Assembly (NCBI RefSeq): GCF_020622065.1
Contig: NZ_JAHRYQ010000001.1
Location: 1,488,001-1,552,000 of the forward strand
DNA from: Geothrix sp.
GTDB taxonomy: Bacteria; Acidobacteriota; Holophagae; Holophagales; Holophagaceae
DNA length: 64,000 bases
Reading direction: 5' to 3'
The notes beneath the pieces were generated by a model. The model was not told where the DNA came from and did not search any database. It saw nothing but the letters and a program-made list of their open reading frames with translations. Shown piece after piece: positions 26,196 to 35,256 of the stretch. The translations under genes and the position numbers were made by a program. Every line of letters begins with the position of its first letter. Position 1 is the stretch's first letter.

Positions 26196-26441
26196 GTGCA
26201 GCACCCAGAATCCGCCTTCTCGCGCCTCATGGACTACATCAAGCCCGGCTCCGCCGCCCGAGGCACCGCCGAAGAGGCGTGGGTCCCGCCTGTCTTCGAG
26301 CGGTACGAGGACATCAAGCCCTGGCTGGCCGAGTCCGTCCTGAGCGCCACCATGTACGAGCGGTTCCCGGACGGCCGCTGGACCATCCAGCTCCTGTTGA
26401 AGGAGCAGAATCCGGGAACCTACCGGTACATCGTGCTGTAG
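26196..26441 (+). CDS. Small hypothetical protein
   Basis: An 81-residue protein that I do not recognise. The GTG start at 26196 is supported by GGAG 6 bases ahead. It has no signal peptide or membrane segment, is mildly acidic and aromatic-rich, with a helical start (SAFSRLMDYIKPGSAARG) and a C-terminal strand-rich part (MYERFPDGRWTIQLLLKEQN). It stops one base before the kbl stop, coming from the opposite side. The codon use matches that of its neighbours, and the frame has no competing gene. It may belong with the PilZ gene 52 bases upstream. Confidence 0.6.
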   Translation: MQHPESAFSRLMDYIKPGSAARGTAEEAWVPPVFERYEDIKPWLAESVLSATMYERFPDGRWTIQLLLKEQNPGTYRYIVL

Positions 26442-26442
26442 G

Positions 26443-27636
26443 TCAGGCGATCACCTTCAGCTCGCGGCCCACCTTGGTGAAGGCGGCAATGGCATGATCC
26501 AGGTCCGCGCGGGTGTGGGCGGCGCTCATCTGGGTGCGGATGCGGGCCTGGCCCTTGGGCACCACGGGGAAGAAGAAGCCGATGACATAGACGCCCTCAT
26601 CGAGGAGCTTCTTGGCGAACTCCTGGGCCAGGGGGGCCTCGTAGAGCATGACCGGCACGATGGGATGCTCGCCCGGCAGCAGCTTGAACCCGGCCTTCTC
26701 CATTCCGGCGCGGAAGTAGCGGGCGTTCTCGTGCACCTGCCGGATGAGGCCCTGGCTGTCCTTGAGCAGATCCAGCACTTTCAGGGTCGCCGCCACAATG
26801 GCCGGGGCCACGGAATTCGAGAACAGGTAGGGCCGGGCCTTCTGCCGCAGCCAGTCGATGGCCTCGCGCTTGCCCGCGATGTAGCCGCCCGAGGCGCCGC
26901 CCAGGGCCTTGCCGAAGGTACCCGTCATGAAGTCCACGCGGCCCATGACGCCGCAGTGCTCATGCGTGCCGCGGCCGTTCTCACCCATGAAGCCCACGGC
27001 ATGGCTGTCGTCCACCATCACCATGGCGCCGTACTTCTCCGCCAGGTCACAGATGGCCGCGAGCTTGGCGATGTAGCCGTCCATGCTGAAGACGCCGTCC
27101 GTCACCACCAGCTTGAAGCGGGCCCCGGCGGCATCCGCGGCCTTCAGCTGGGCTTCCAGATCGGCCATGTCCGAATTGGCGTAGCGGAAGCGCTTGGCCT
27201 TGCAGAGCCGGATGCCGTCGATGATGGAGGCGTGGTTCAGGGCGTCGCTGATGATCGCATCCTCCTCCCCCAGCAAGCCCTCGAAGATGGCGCCGTTGGC
27301 GTCGAAACAGGAGGAATAAAGTTGCGTGTCTTCGAAGCCCAGGAAGGCGGCGAGCTTGAGTTCGAGCTCCCGATGGATGTCCTGGGTGCCGCAGATGAAC
27401 CGCACCGAGGCCATGCCGAAGCCATGGCCATCCATCACCGACTTGGCGGCCTGGATGACTTCCGGATGGTTCGCCAGGCCGAGGTAGTTGTTGGCGCACA
27501 GGCACACCACATCCCGGCCGTTGGCCTTCATCTGGGGCTGCTGCGGCGAGGTGATGACGCGCTCGGTCTTGTAGAGCCCGGCCTCCTTCAGCAGCTCGAT
27601 CTCGCGGTTGAGGTGGGCCAGGTAGCCAGGATTCAC
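26443..27636 (-). CDS. kbl: Glycine C-acetyltransferase (2-amino-3-ketobutyrate CoA ligase)
   Basis: A PLP-dependent alpha-oxoamine synthase, 397 residues, that converts 2-amino-3-ketobutyrate plus CoA into glycine and acetyl-CoA, the second step of threonine degradation after Tdh. Recognisable blocks are [79 protein letters not shown] and the PLP-lysine region [17 protein letters not shown]. The start is GTG 27636 behind GGAG. Unlike in E. coli it is not next to tdh, since asnB, the PilZ gene and a small gene intervene. Confidence 0.95.
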   Translation of the reverse strand: MNPGYLAHLNREIELLKEAGLYKTERVITSPQQPQMKANGRDVVCLCANNYLGLANHPEVIQAAKSVMDGHGFGMASVRFICGTQDIHRELELKLAAFLGFEDTQLYSSCFDANGAIFEGLLGEEDAIISDALNHASIIDGIRLCKAKRFRYANSDMADLEAQLKAADAAGARFKLVVTDGVFSMDGYIAKLAAICDLAEKYGAMVMVDDSHAVGFMGENGRGTHEHCGVMGRVDFMTGTFGKALGGASGGYIAGKREAIDWLRQKARPYLFSNSVAPAIVAATLKVLDLLKDSQGLIRQVHENARYFRAGMEKAGFKLLPGEHPIVPVMLYEAPLAQEFAKKLLDEGVYVIGFFFPVVPKGQARIRTQMSAAHTRADLDHAIAAFTKVGRELKVIA

Positions 27637-27735
27637 GGCAATCTCCTATCGTCAGCAACTTGATAGGATACTGCGAGGTTGAATGGCGGGCACCGAGTTG
27701 TGTCACCATCCTTGCCAACCGGAGAGGAACCGACC

Positions 27736-28281
27736 ATGCGCCCTGCCCTGCTCCTTCCCGTCCTCCTGCTCACCTTGGCCTGCAGCTCCAAGCTGGAGCG
27801 CGGCAAGGCCGAGGATCTGATCCGCAAGGACTACCCCGTCGTGATTCCCGTCACTGTGCCTGAGAAGGCCAGTGCGACGAAGGGCAGCCCCGAGCACCTG
27901 CGTCTGGGGGCCCTCAAGGAGAATCTCGACAAGAGCGGCTGGTTCGATGCCACCGTGCTGACCGAAGGTGATCGGGAATCCTTCACCTTCCGCCTGAAAG
28001 CCGACGCCCCCAAGATGATCAAGGCCGCGCCCAAGGGGTTCTCCGTGCCCGCGGCCGAGGCCACCTTCGTCCGGGCCGTCCGGATGGAGCCCACCCGGGA
28101 GGGGGCCCGCGTCACCTACGAAATCCGCCTGGAGAAGCCCACCGCCCAATTCCCCCTCTTCCAGGCCCTGCATCCGGATGCGAAGGTGGGCCAGACCAAG
28201 CAGCGTCACGCCACCTTCGAGCGGCGCCGGGGTTCCTGGGAACTGACGGGGACCGACGAAGCCTTCCGCAAGGCCGAGTGA
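27736..28281 (+). CDS. Lipoprotein of unknown function
   Basis: A 181-residue product with a clear lipoprotein signal (LLPVLLLTLAC, Cys about residue 16) followed by a soluble domain. The mature part starts with ERGKAEDLIRKDYPVVIPVT and has a long basic/acidic mix with two strand-rich halves (FTFRLKADAPKMIKAAPKGF; ATFVRAVRMEPTREGARVTY). I do not recognise a named domain. GGAGAGG at 27721-27727 supports the ATG. It is divergent from kbl, with about 100 bases between starts. Confidence 0.7.
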   Translation: MRPALLLPVLLLTLACSSKLERGKAEDLIRKDYPVVIPVTVPEKASATKGSPEHLRLGALKENLDKSGWFDATVLTEGDRESFTFRLKADAPKMIKAAPKGFSVPAAEATFVRAVRMEPTREGARVTYEIRLEKPTAQFPLFQALHPDAKVGQTKQRHATFERRRGSWELTGTDEAFRKAE

Positions 28282-28356
28282 CTTTGACCAGAGTTACAGC
28301 CTCGTCACTTGGGGGCCGGCAGGCCCTCCAGTACCCTTGAAGGCATCGAGGTTCCC

Positions 28357-29700
28357 TTGAATCACAGTCCCGCCTTTCGTCTGCGCCGGTTCCTGAACTG
28401 GTTTCCCCTGGGACTGACCTACGCGGCCATGTACATGGGCCGTTACAACTTCAACATCGTGAAGAACGACATCGGCGCCTGGTATCACCTGGACAAGGCC
28501 CAGATGGGCCTCATCGCCTCGGCAGGCTTCTGGACCTACGGCCTGGCCGTGGCCTTCAACGGCCCCCTCGCCGACCGCATCGGCGGACGCAAGGCCATCC
28601 TCGTGGGCTCCCTCGGCGCGGCCCTCCTGAACCTGGCCATCGGGTTCATGTTCCTGAACGGTCATGTCACCCAGATCCTGGTGAGCATGAGCCTGCTCTG
28701 GAGCCTGAACATGTACTTCCAGAGCTTCGGGGCCCTGTCCGTGGTGAAGGTGAACAGCACCTGGTTCCATGTCCGGGAGCGCGGCGTCTTCGGCGGCATC
28801 TTCGGGATCATGATCAGCTCGGGCTACTTCCTGGCCACCACCATCGGGGCCTGGCTGCTCGCCAGCTTCCGCAGCTGGACGGTCATCTGGTTCGTGCCGG
28901 CCGCCGCCATGACCTTCATGTTCGCCGTGGACTGGTTCCTGGTGCGCAACCGGCCCAGCCACGCCGGATACCCCGACTTCGACACCGGGGACGGCTCCAA
29001 TGCCGGCTCGGCCGAAGACGCCCCCCTGCCCCTTCGCGACCTGATCAAGAAGGTCTTCCACAACCCCATCATCGTGTCGCTCATCTTCGCGGAGTTCTGC
29101 ACGGGCTTCGTGCGCCAAGGGGTCATGCTCTACTTCACCGAATACCTGCAGGAGATCTATCACCTGGGCAAGAAGGAACACCTCTTCTGGTGGACCGGCA
29201 TCGCCTTCATGGGCGGTGGCATCCTGGGCGGCCTGCTCTGCGGGTGGATGAGCGACAAGCTCTTCCAGTCCCGGCGTCCGCCCGTGGCCTTCTTCTTCTA
29301 CCTGGTGCAGGTGGTCATGCTGGGCCTACTGGGCATGACTCTGGGCCAAGGCACCTGGGGCGGGCAGATCTGGGCCGTGATCCTGCTCGGCCTCACCGCC
29401 ATGTTCATCTTCGGCGTCCACGGCATGCTCAGCGGCACCGCCAGCATGGATTTCGGTGGACGGAAGGCCGCGGCCTCCGTGGCCGGAGCCCTGGACGGCA
29501 TCCAGTACATCGGCTCCGGGCTGACGGGCTTCGGCCTGGGCTGGATCCTCAAGACCTACGGCTGGGACGGCGTGGCCACTCACGGCCACCAGCCGGTTCA
29601 CGCCTGGGTGTGGGTGGGTTCCATCATCCCCTTCAGCCTCATCGGCGCCTTCATCATGACCCGCATCTGGAATGCCAAGGCGGGAGCCGGAGCGCACTGA
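28357..29700 (+). CDS. MFS transporter, organophosphate:phosphate antiporter (GlpT/UhpT-like) family
   Basis: About 447 residues with 12 predicted membrane helices. It shows the family features of glycerol-3-phosphate and hexose-6-phosphate antiporters: the MYMGRYNFNIVKNDI start (like the 'R-N' sequence of GlpT), LADRIGGRKAILVG between helices 2 and 3, and GFGLGWILKTYGWDGVA near the end. It probably imports a phosphorylated three- or six-carbon compound in exchange for phosphate; the substrate is not clear. The start at TTG 28357 with GAGG ahead is my choice; an upstream TTG at 28309 would add an odd N-terminal tail. Confidence 0.82.
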   Translation: MNHSPAFRLRRFLNWFPLGLTYAAMYMGRYNFNIVKNDIGAWYHLDKAQMGLIASAGFWTYGLAVAFNGPLADRIGGRKAILVGSLGAALLNLAIGFMFLNGHVTQILVSMSLLWSLNMYFQSFGALSVVKVNSTWFHVRERGVFGGIFGIMISSGYFLATTIGAWLLASFRSWTVIWFVPAAAMTFMFAVDWFLVRNRPSHAGYPDFDTGDGSNAGSAEDAPLPLRDLIKKVFHNPIIVSLIFAEFCTGFVRQGVMLYFTEYLQEIYHLGKKEHLFWWTGIAFMGGGILGGLLCGWMSDKLFQSRRPPVAFFFYLVQVVMLGLLGMTLGQGTWGGQIWAVILLGLTAMFIFGVHGMLSGTASMDFGGRKAAASVAGALDGIQYIGSGLTGFGLGWILKTYGWDGVATHGHQPVHAWVWVGSIIPFSLIGAFIMTRIWNAKAGAGAH

Positions 29701-29708
29701 CAGGCGTT

Positions 29709-29731
29709 TTAACCACGGCAATGGTGGTTAA
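29709..29731. terminator. Convergent hairpin (bidirectional terminator candidate)
   Basis: TTAACCAC (29709-29716) and GTGGTTAA (29724-29731) form a perfect 8-bp stem over a 7-base loop, between the converging transporter and P-loop genes. The stem begins TTAACCACGG, which resembles the edges of the dispersed repeats seen elsewhere in the window. T-rich flanks are present but short. Confidence 0.5.
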
Positions 29732-29739
29732 TCCGTCCT

Positions 29740-30729
29740 CTATTTCTTCACCAGCTGGTCAAAGGCCGCCTTCAGGCCGCCGTGGATGGCCTGCACATCG
29801 GCGGGCTTCCAGGCTTTCTGATCCTCGCGTACGAAGGTAGTGAGGTCGTTCCGGTTGTCGAAGCGGGCCACGGGCAGGTAGTAGACCCTGCTGGCGTAGC
29901 GGTCGCCTTCCTGGATGAGGCGCTCCACGCGGATGGTGCCGGGGCGGTCGCTCTGCTCCATGAGCCAGGCCATGTCATCCGTGCCGTACTGCCCCAGCAT
30001 CACCTCCATGGGCACGCTGTGGTGGAGGATGCTGCCCTGGCCGTTGGGACGGCCGCGCTCGATGTTCTTGCGGCGGCTTTCCGTGGGGTCCACCCAGACA
30101 TACAGCACGGAGGCCGTCTCCAGGATGGCCGGGGACAGGGTCTGGAAAGCCGTGTCGTAGCCGTGGGGCGGACAGAGGGGAAACGCGGAGCCGTGGGCGC
30201 CGCCGCGGGCGGCTTCGATCACCAGGGTGCGGCCCGTCTTGTCCTGCGCGTTCTGGCGGTTGAGGGCATCCAGTTCGGCCCGGCATTCGCCTTCCAGGGC
30301 CTCAGCCATCCGCACCCGGATGCGGTGGGGAATCTCGCCCAGGGGCTGGGAGAGGCCGACCCTGGCGTGGGCCGCATCCAGGCGGTCGAAGAGGTGCTGG
30401 GCCGCGCTGGCCACCAGGGTCTGGCGGCTGGCCATGAGGTTCGCGTAGTCCTCATTCAGCAGCTCGATGAGGACGGCCCAGGTCCAGTTGTCCAGGAAGG
30501 GCCGGTTCGGGCCGTGGTAGTAGGCGTAGCCGAGGCCATTGGCCTTCAGCTCGTCGTCGATGCGGTGCATGAGGTGGACATAGGGATAGTCGTCCAGCTG
30601 CAGCGTGGGCCCCATGTGGAAGTCGTTCCGGCACTGATCGGGCGTGAGGCTGGCCAGGTAGCGGCGCACTTCCGACTTGCCGGAGGCGGGCAGGCTGAAG
30701 AGGAGGATGGTGTCGAGGAGCTGGTTCAT
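29740..30729 (-). CDS. P-loop NTPase/kinase-like protein of unknown function
   Basis: A 329-residue protein with a Walker A-like start LLFSLPASGKSEVRRYL (Ser replaces the first Gly) directly after the N-terminus. A second strand SVLYVWVDPTESRRKNIERG has the look of the LID/adenine region of nucleotide or APS kinases. Between these lies a long unmatched insert with LQLDDYPYVHLMHRIDDEL and a conserved-looking YYHGPNRPFLDNWTWAVLIELL. No known family is recognised with confidence. ATG 30729 is preferred over an upstream start; TTG/GTG starts further out have no better site. The gene converges on the transporter. Confidence 0.6.
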   Translation of the reverse strand: MNQLLDTILLFSLPASGKSEVRRYLASLTPDQCRNDFHMGPTLQLDDYPYVHLMHRIDDELKANGLGYAYYHGPNRPFLDNWTWAVLIELLNEDYANLMASRQTLVASAAQHLFDRLDAAHARVGLSQPLGEIPHRIRVRMAEALEGECRAELDALNRQNAQDKTGRTLVIEAARGGAHGSAFPLCPPHGYDTAFQTLSPAILETASVLYVWVDPTESRRKNIERGRPNGQGSILHHSVPMEVMLGQYGTDDMAWLMEQSDRPGTIRVERLIQEGDRYASRVYYLPVARFDNRNDLTTFVREDQKAWKPADVQAIHGGLKAAFDQLVKK

Positions 30730-30891
30730 GGGGTCCACCGTACAGAACCTCAAGAATGCCATGCCCGGAGCGAAACGGGATCAGGGAAGGTCCAACCCGA
30801 GGGGTCGCGAGAACCGGGTTGTGCCACCTGGCTATGGCCACAATGCTGGACCTGGGGTCTCCCTGCGGAGATCCTCGCGCCTGGAGATCCC

Positions 30892-31410
30892 ATGAGTGCC
30901 CTCATCCGCCCGGCCCGTCCCGAAGATGGGACCGCCATTGCCTCCGTGGGACGCGAAAGCTTCACTTGGGCCTTCGGCCACCTCTATGAAGCGGGCACCC
31001 TGGCCCGGTATCTGGAAGCCACCTATTCACCCGCCAAGATCGCCCGCAGCCTGGCCAAGCCCAGCAACACCTATTTTGTCGCCGAGGTGGAGGGTCGCGT
31101 CCTGGGCTTCCTGAAACTGAAGGAGGCGTGCCCCCACCCCTCGGCGACGGGCCCGGGAACGCCGTGGCAGACCCAGAAACTGTATGTGGATCCCGGCACC
31201 CTGCGCTCCGGCCTCGGTCGGCAGCTGATGCTGGCCGGCGAAGCGTGGATGCGGACGCGGGGCGCTGGGTCCACCTGGCTGGTGGTCTACCAGGGCAATG
31301 CCTCGGCGATCCGCTTTTACGAATCCTTGGGTTTCCGGCAGGTGGGCGTGGAGTTCCATGATTTCGAGCAACTCCGGGTGGAGTTCAAGCTCATGGAGAA
31401 GTGCCTGTAG
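30892..31410 (+). CDS. GNAT-family N-acetyltransferase
   Basis: The 172-residue product has the GNAT layout: an N-terminal IRPARPEDGTAIASVG, a VAEVEGRVLGFLKLKE strand, motif A QKLYVDPGTLRSGLGRQLML (the Q/R-x-x-G-x-G/A pyrophosphate loop) and motif B GNASAIRFYESLGFRQVG. It would acetylate an amino group of a small molecule or protein using acetyl-CoA; the substrate is unknown. A CTGGAG site precedes ATG 30892. The 160 bases between this gene and the divergent P-loop gene show no clear promoter. Confidence 0.85.
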   Translation: MSALIRPARPEDGTAIASVGRESFTWAFGHLYEAGTLARYLEATYSPAKIARSLAKPSNTYFVAEVEGRVLGFLKLKEACPHPSATGPGTPWQTQKLYVDPGTLRSGLGRQLMLAGEAWMRTRGAGSTWLVVYQGNASAIRFYESLGFRQVGVEFHDFEQLRVEFKLMEKCL

Positions 31411-31525
31411 CCTCCGGTCCGGAGCACCGGGAGCGGTATGCTGGAGGAAGGGCCCTCCTCCGCACCCCCGACCACATCGGCGACCCTCCGCAAGCGTGGT
31501 TCCTTTTCTCCGGAATGTATCACCC

Positions 31526-33253
31526 ATGCGTGACCGCGAAATCGTCGAGCGCGTCCGGGACGCCACGGACCTCCTGGCCCTGGTGGGTCAGGCGGTGAAG
31601 CTGCGCAAGCAGGGTTCGGCCCATGTGGGCCTCTGTCCCTTCCACGCGGAACGGAGCCCCAGCTTCCAGGTGGTGGCCAACCGGGGTTTCTACCACTGCT
31701 TTGGTTGCGGCAAGCACGGGGATGCTTTCGCCTGGCTCATGGAGCGTGAGGGCATGACTTTCCCCGAGGCCCTGGAGCAGCTGGCCCGGGCCGCGGGTAT
31801 CGACCTGCCCCAGCGCCGGGAGCGGCCCACTGCCGAGGTGGACCTGGAAACCCGCATGCGGTCGGCGCTGGAGGCCGCCCAGTCCTTCTATGAACGCCAG
31901 CTCGAACGCAGCGAGGCGGCTCGCGCCTACCTGCGCCGACGGGGCTACGAAGGTCCTTTCGTGGTCGAAGCGGGCTTCGGCGTGGCGCCGGATGGCTGGG
32001 ATGCTCTGGTGACGCACCTCCGAAGCCTGGATTTCTCGGGCGAGCTGCTGGAGCAGGCGGGCCTGGTCAGCCGCAGCGAGCGCGGCACGCAGATCGACTT
32101 CCTCCGCAACCGCCTCACCCTGCCCATCCACGACGCCCGGGGTCGCATCGTGGCCTTCGGCGGGCGCCTCATGGGCGATGGCCAACCGAAGTATCTGAAC
32201 ACCCGCGATACGCCCCTCTTCCACAAGGGCGAAACCCTCTTCGGTTTCCACCGGGCCAAGGGCGCCATGAAGGACGGAGCCCTGGTGGTGGAAGGCTATT
32301 TCGATGTGCTTCAGCTCCACCAGCACGGCATCCACCAGGCCGTGGCGCCCCTGGGCACCGCCCTCACCGAAGAGCACCTGAAGGCCCTGGGCCGCTTCAC
32401 CCGCCGGGTCATCCTCTGCTTCGACGGCGATGCGGCCGGCCGGCGGGCCATGGAAAAGAGCCTGAGGATGGCGCTGCCACTGGGGTTCGAGGTCCGCCTG
32501 CTGGAGCTGCCCCAGGGCGAGGATCCCGACACCTGGTGCCTCAAACTGGGTGGCGACGCCTTCCGCGATCTGCTGCGCACCGCGCCGGACTGGACCGCTT
32601 TCATGGTGGACCGGGCCATGGAGGGCAAGGACCTGCGCCGCATCACGGACCGCATGGGCGCCTTCAAGGACCTGCTGGACTTCCTGCCCTACCTGCCCCG
32701 CACCACGGAAAGCCGGGATCTCTTCGCCAGCCTCGCCCATCAGCTCCAGGTCCCCCTGCAGGAGCTGGACCGGGCGGTGCGTGGCCGCCAGGCGCCGGCC
32801 CAGGGTCCCGACGAGCCCCCCCCCAGCCAATCCGCGCCCCCAGAAGTGGATGACCTCGTCCGCAGCCTCCTCCTGCTGAGCACCGCGGGGCATTGGCGGC
32901 GGGTCCAGGAGGTTCCACCGGCCTGGTGGGAAAACCTTCCTGGAGCGCCGCTGCTCCAGGCCCTCCTGGATGCTGAGGGCGATCCCACCCAGCTGCCAGG
33001 AGGCGCCCTGGCCGCCATCCGCCACCTGGAGGCCCAGGCCAGCCACAAGGATGAAGCCGGCCGGGATGCTGATTCTTTATTCGCGAAGCTGGAAGGCCGA
33101 TACCTGGATCGGGAGATTCAGGCCAACAATCGCCTGCTCCAGGATCCCCGCACCCTCGTGGACGCAGCTCTCACGAAACAGGTGGAGATCCGCCAGAACG
33201 ACCTGCTGCTGCGCCAGAAGAAGCTTTCCCAGCAGCGGCGAATCACCCGGTGA
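31526..33253 (+). CDS. dnaG: DNA primase
   Basis: The 575-residue primase makes RNA primers for replication. The N-terminal zinc ribbon has C37, H40, C58 and C61 (CPFH, CFGC). The TOPRIM region follows with FGGRLMGDGQPKYLNT, GALVVEGYFDVLQLHQ and ILCFDGDAAGRRAMEK. The C-terminal DnaB-interacting part is less conserved. ATG 31526 begins the standard MRDREIVERVRDATDLLALVG. With rpoD 150 bases downstream this is the classic primase-sigma pair of the macromolecular synthesis operon; rpsU does not precede it here. Confidence 0.96.
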   Translation: MRDREIVERVRDATDLLALVGQAVKLRKQGSAHVGLCPFHAERSPSFQVVANRGFYHCFGCGKHGDAFAWLMEREGMTFPEALEQLARAAGIDLPQRRERPTAEVDLETRMRSALEAAQSFYERQLERSEAARAYLRRRGYEGPFVVEAGFGVAPDGWDALVTHLRSLDFSGELLEQAGLVSRSERGTQIDFLRNRLTLPIHDARGRIVAFGGRLMGDGQPKYLNTRDTPLFHKGETLFGFHRAKGAMKDGALVVEGYFDVLQLHQHGIHQAVAPLGTALTEEHLKALGRFTRRVILCFDGDAAGRRAMEKSLRMALPLGFEVRLLELPQGEDPDTWCLKLGGDAFRDLLRTAPDWTAFMVDRAMEGKDLRRITDRMGAFKDLLDFLPYLPRTTESRDLFASLAHQLQVPLQELDRAVRGRQAPAQGPDEPPPSQSAPPEVDDLVRSLLLLSTAGHWRRVQEVPPAWWENLPGAPLLQALLDAEGDPTQLPGGALAAIRHLEAQASHKDEAGRDADSLFAKLEGRYLDREIQANNRLLQDPRTLVDAALTKQVEIRQNDLLLRQKKLSQQRRITR

Positions 33254-33276
33254 GGGTTCGAGCCACCATCCAACCC

Positions 33277-33304
33277 TTGCCTGAATCCGCAGATCCCTTA
33301 TACT
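33277..33304 (+). promoter_or_regulatory. Putative internal promoter of rpoD
   Basis: TTGCCT (33277-33282) and TATACT (33299-33304) are separated by 16 bases, about 100 bases upstream of the rpoD ATG. An internal promoter between dnaG and rpoD is common in this operon type. Confidence 0.5.
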
Positions 33305-33403
33305 GAAAAGTTCCGGACTCGGCCGGTACATTGGACGAGTTCTGCTTACCTCTCGGCCGCCGGCACCGCCGGCCCGATATCTGCAGCGTTCTTTGAGGTC
33401 CGA

Positions 33404-35128
33404 ATGGTTCCGACGCCACCGCGAGAAGCCTACTACCCCCTGACCAAAGCCCTGATCTCCATCGGAAGGAAGAACGGATTCCTGCTGGTTGACCAGCTCA
33501 ATGATTTCCTCCCCGACACCGCCTCCAGTCCCATGGACCTCGAGGTGGTCATGGGTCTGTTCGCCCGTCTGGGCGTGGGCATCGGTGCCACAGAAGAAGA
33601 GGCCCAGGCCGCCCGCGAGGCCATCGAGCCCGAATTCGTCCTGGTGGACGGCGGCGGCAAGGCCGACAAGGACCTCGAAGTCGAGATCGACAGCCCCGAC
33701 AGCGACAAATTCAACGATCCGGTCCGCATGTACCTCAAGGAGATGGGCACGGTCCCCCTCCTCAAGCGCGAGGATGAGGTCGAGATCGCCAAGCGCATCG
33801 AAGTGGGCGTGCGCAGCGTCATGCGCGCCCTGTCCCGGTCCCGCCTCGCCGCCAGCCTCCTCATCGAGATCGGCAAGATGCTGAAGGAGAACCCCGGCAA
33901 GATCCGCGAGGTCGTGGGTCTGTCCGACGAGGTGGACGACGACGAGGATGCCGAGAGCACCTCCGCCACCCAGCATGTGCACCACCAGTTCGAGAAGCTG
34001 CTGGTCTACGACCAGGCCCTCCAGGAGCTGCTGGACCTGCACCTCCAGGTCGAGGCCGGCACCAAGACCCTGCCCAAGAAACGCAAGCTGGGCCGGGAAA
34101 TCCTCATGGCCCGCGGGCGCCTGTCCCGCCAGATCCGCAAGCTGGGCCTCAACAGCCTCGCCGTCACCCGCCTCATCGACAAGATCACCCATCAGCACAG
34201 CCAGGTGATGGCCGGGGAGCGCAAGTGCCGCGAGCTGCGGGACCGGCTCAAGAATCCGGCCTTCGCCAAGCTGAAGGACCGCTACAAGGAAGAGCTGGCC
34301 CACATCGAGAAGACCCTCGAGGACTTCTTCGAGAAGTACGAGACCACCAGCGAGCAGTTCCACAAGGATTTCAACGGACTCAAGGCCGCCGAGAGCATCA
34401 GCCGCGGCGCCAAGGCCGAGCTCATCGAGGCCAACCTGCGCCTCGTGGTCTCCATCGCCAAGCGCTACACCAACCGCGGCCTGCAGTTCCTGGATCTCAT
34501 CCAGGAAGGCAACATCGGGCTCATGAAGGCCGTGGACAAGTTCGAATACAGCCGCGGCTTCAAGTTCTCGACCTACGCCACCTGGTGGATCCGGCAGGCC
34601 ATCACCCGCGCGATCGCGGATCAGGCCCGCACCATCCGCATTCCCGTCCACATGATCGAGACCATCAACAAGCTCATCCGCACCCAGCGTGAGCTGGTGC
34701 AGAAGCTGGGCCGGGAACCCTCCAGCGAGGAGATCGCCCACGCCATGGACATGCCGGTGGGCAAGGTCCGCAAGGTGATGAAGATCGCCCAGGAGCCCAT
34801 CTCCCTCGAAACGCCCATCGGCGAGGAGGAGGATTCCCACCTCGGGGATTTCATCGAGGACAAGACCGTGGTCTCCCCCGTGGAGCAGGTCGTGCAGCAG
34901 CGCCTCAAGGAGACCGTCCGCAATGTGCTCAACACCCTCAGCGAGCGGGAAGAGCGCGTCCTCCGCATGCGCTTCGGCGTGGGCGACGACGGCTCCGAGC
35001 ACACGCTGGAGGAGGTCGGCAGCGAGTTCGCTGTCACCCGCGAGCGCATCCGCCAGATCGAATCCAAGGCCCTGAGAAAAATTCGCCACCCGCGCTATTC
35101 CAAGACCCTGAAAGCATTCCTGGGATAA
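33404..35128 (+). CDS. rpoD: RNA polymerase primary sigma factor (sigma-70)
   Basis: The housekeeping sigma factor, 574 residues. Region 1.1 is present ([20 protein letters not shown]), then 1.2 [20 protein letters not shown], a non-conserved insert, region 2 [20 protein letters not shown] with [18 protein letters not shown] and [20 protein letters not shown], region 3, and region 4.2 [20 protein letters not shown]. This full set marks a primary sigma factor rather than an alternative one. The ATG 33404 has no strong ribosome site (TTTGAGGTCCGA). Read with dnaG or from its own promoter. Confidence 0.97.
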   Translation: MVPTPPREAYYPLTKALISIGRKNGFLLVDQLNDFLPDTASSPMDLEVVMGLFARLGVGIGATEEEAQAAREAIEPEFVLVDGGGKADKDLEVEIDSPDSDKFNDPVRMYLKEMGTVPLLKREDEVEIAKRIEVGVRSVMRALSRSRLAASLLIEIGKMLKENPGKIREVVGLSDEVDDDEDAESTSATQHVHHQFEKLLVYDQALQELLDLHLQVEAGTKTLPKKRKLGREILMARGRLSRQIRKLGLNSLAVTRLIDKITHQHSQVMAGERKCRELRDRLKNPAFAKLKDRYKEELAHIEKTLEDFFEKYETTSEQFHKDFNGLKAAESISRGAKAELIEANLRLVVSIAKRYTNRGLQFLDLIQEGNIGLMKAVDKFEYSRGFKFSTYATWWIRQAITRAIADQARTIRIPVHMIETINKLIRTQRELVQKLGREPSSEEIAHAMDMPVGKVRKVMKIAQEPISLETPIGEEEDSHLGDFIEDKTVVSPVEQVVQQRLKETVRNVLNTLSEREERVLRMRFGVGDDGSEHTLEEVGSEFAVTRERIRQIESKALRKIRHPRYSKTLKAFLG

Positions 35129-35150
35129 CGCCCGTCACAGAGGGCGCTGA

Positions 35151-35225
35151 GAGAACAGAGGTTCGCAGAGGAAGGGTTCGTTCTTCTCTGCGAACCTCAG
35201 CTGTCTCGGAGTCCTCGGCGGCTGT
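35151..35225. repeat. Intergenic inverted repeat after rpoD (CTCTGCGAACCTC type)
   Basis: A 13-bp perfect stem (35158-35170 GAGGTTCGCAGAG with 35186-35198) around a 15-base loop, with weaker pairing outside (GAGAACAG against CTGTCTC) and a trailing CTCGGAGTCCTCGGCGGC that again repeats a short unit. It fills the rpoD-MFS gap. It could stop rpoD transcription; the tandem-unit style resembles the elements at 13428 and around 60335. Confidence 0.75.
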
Positions 35226-35256
35226 TTTCCCCTTGAAGTCGAGGTAGCCTGAGCCC

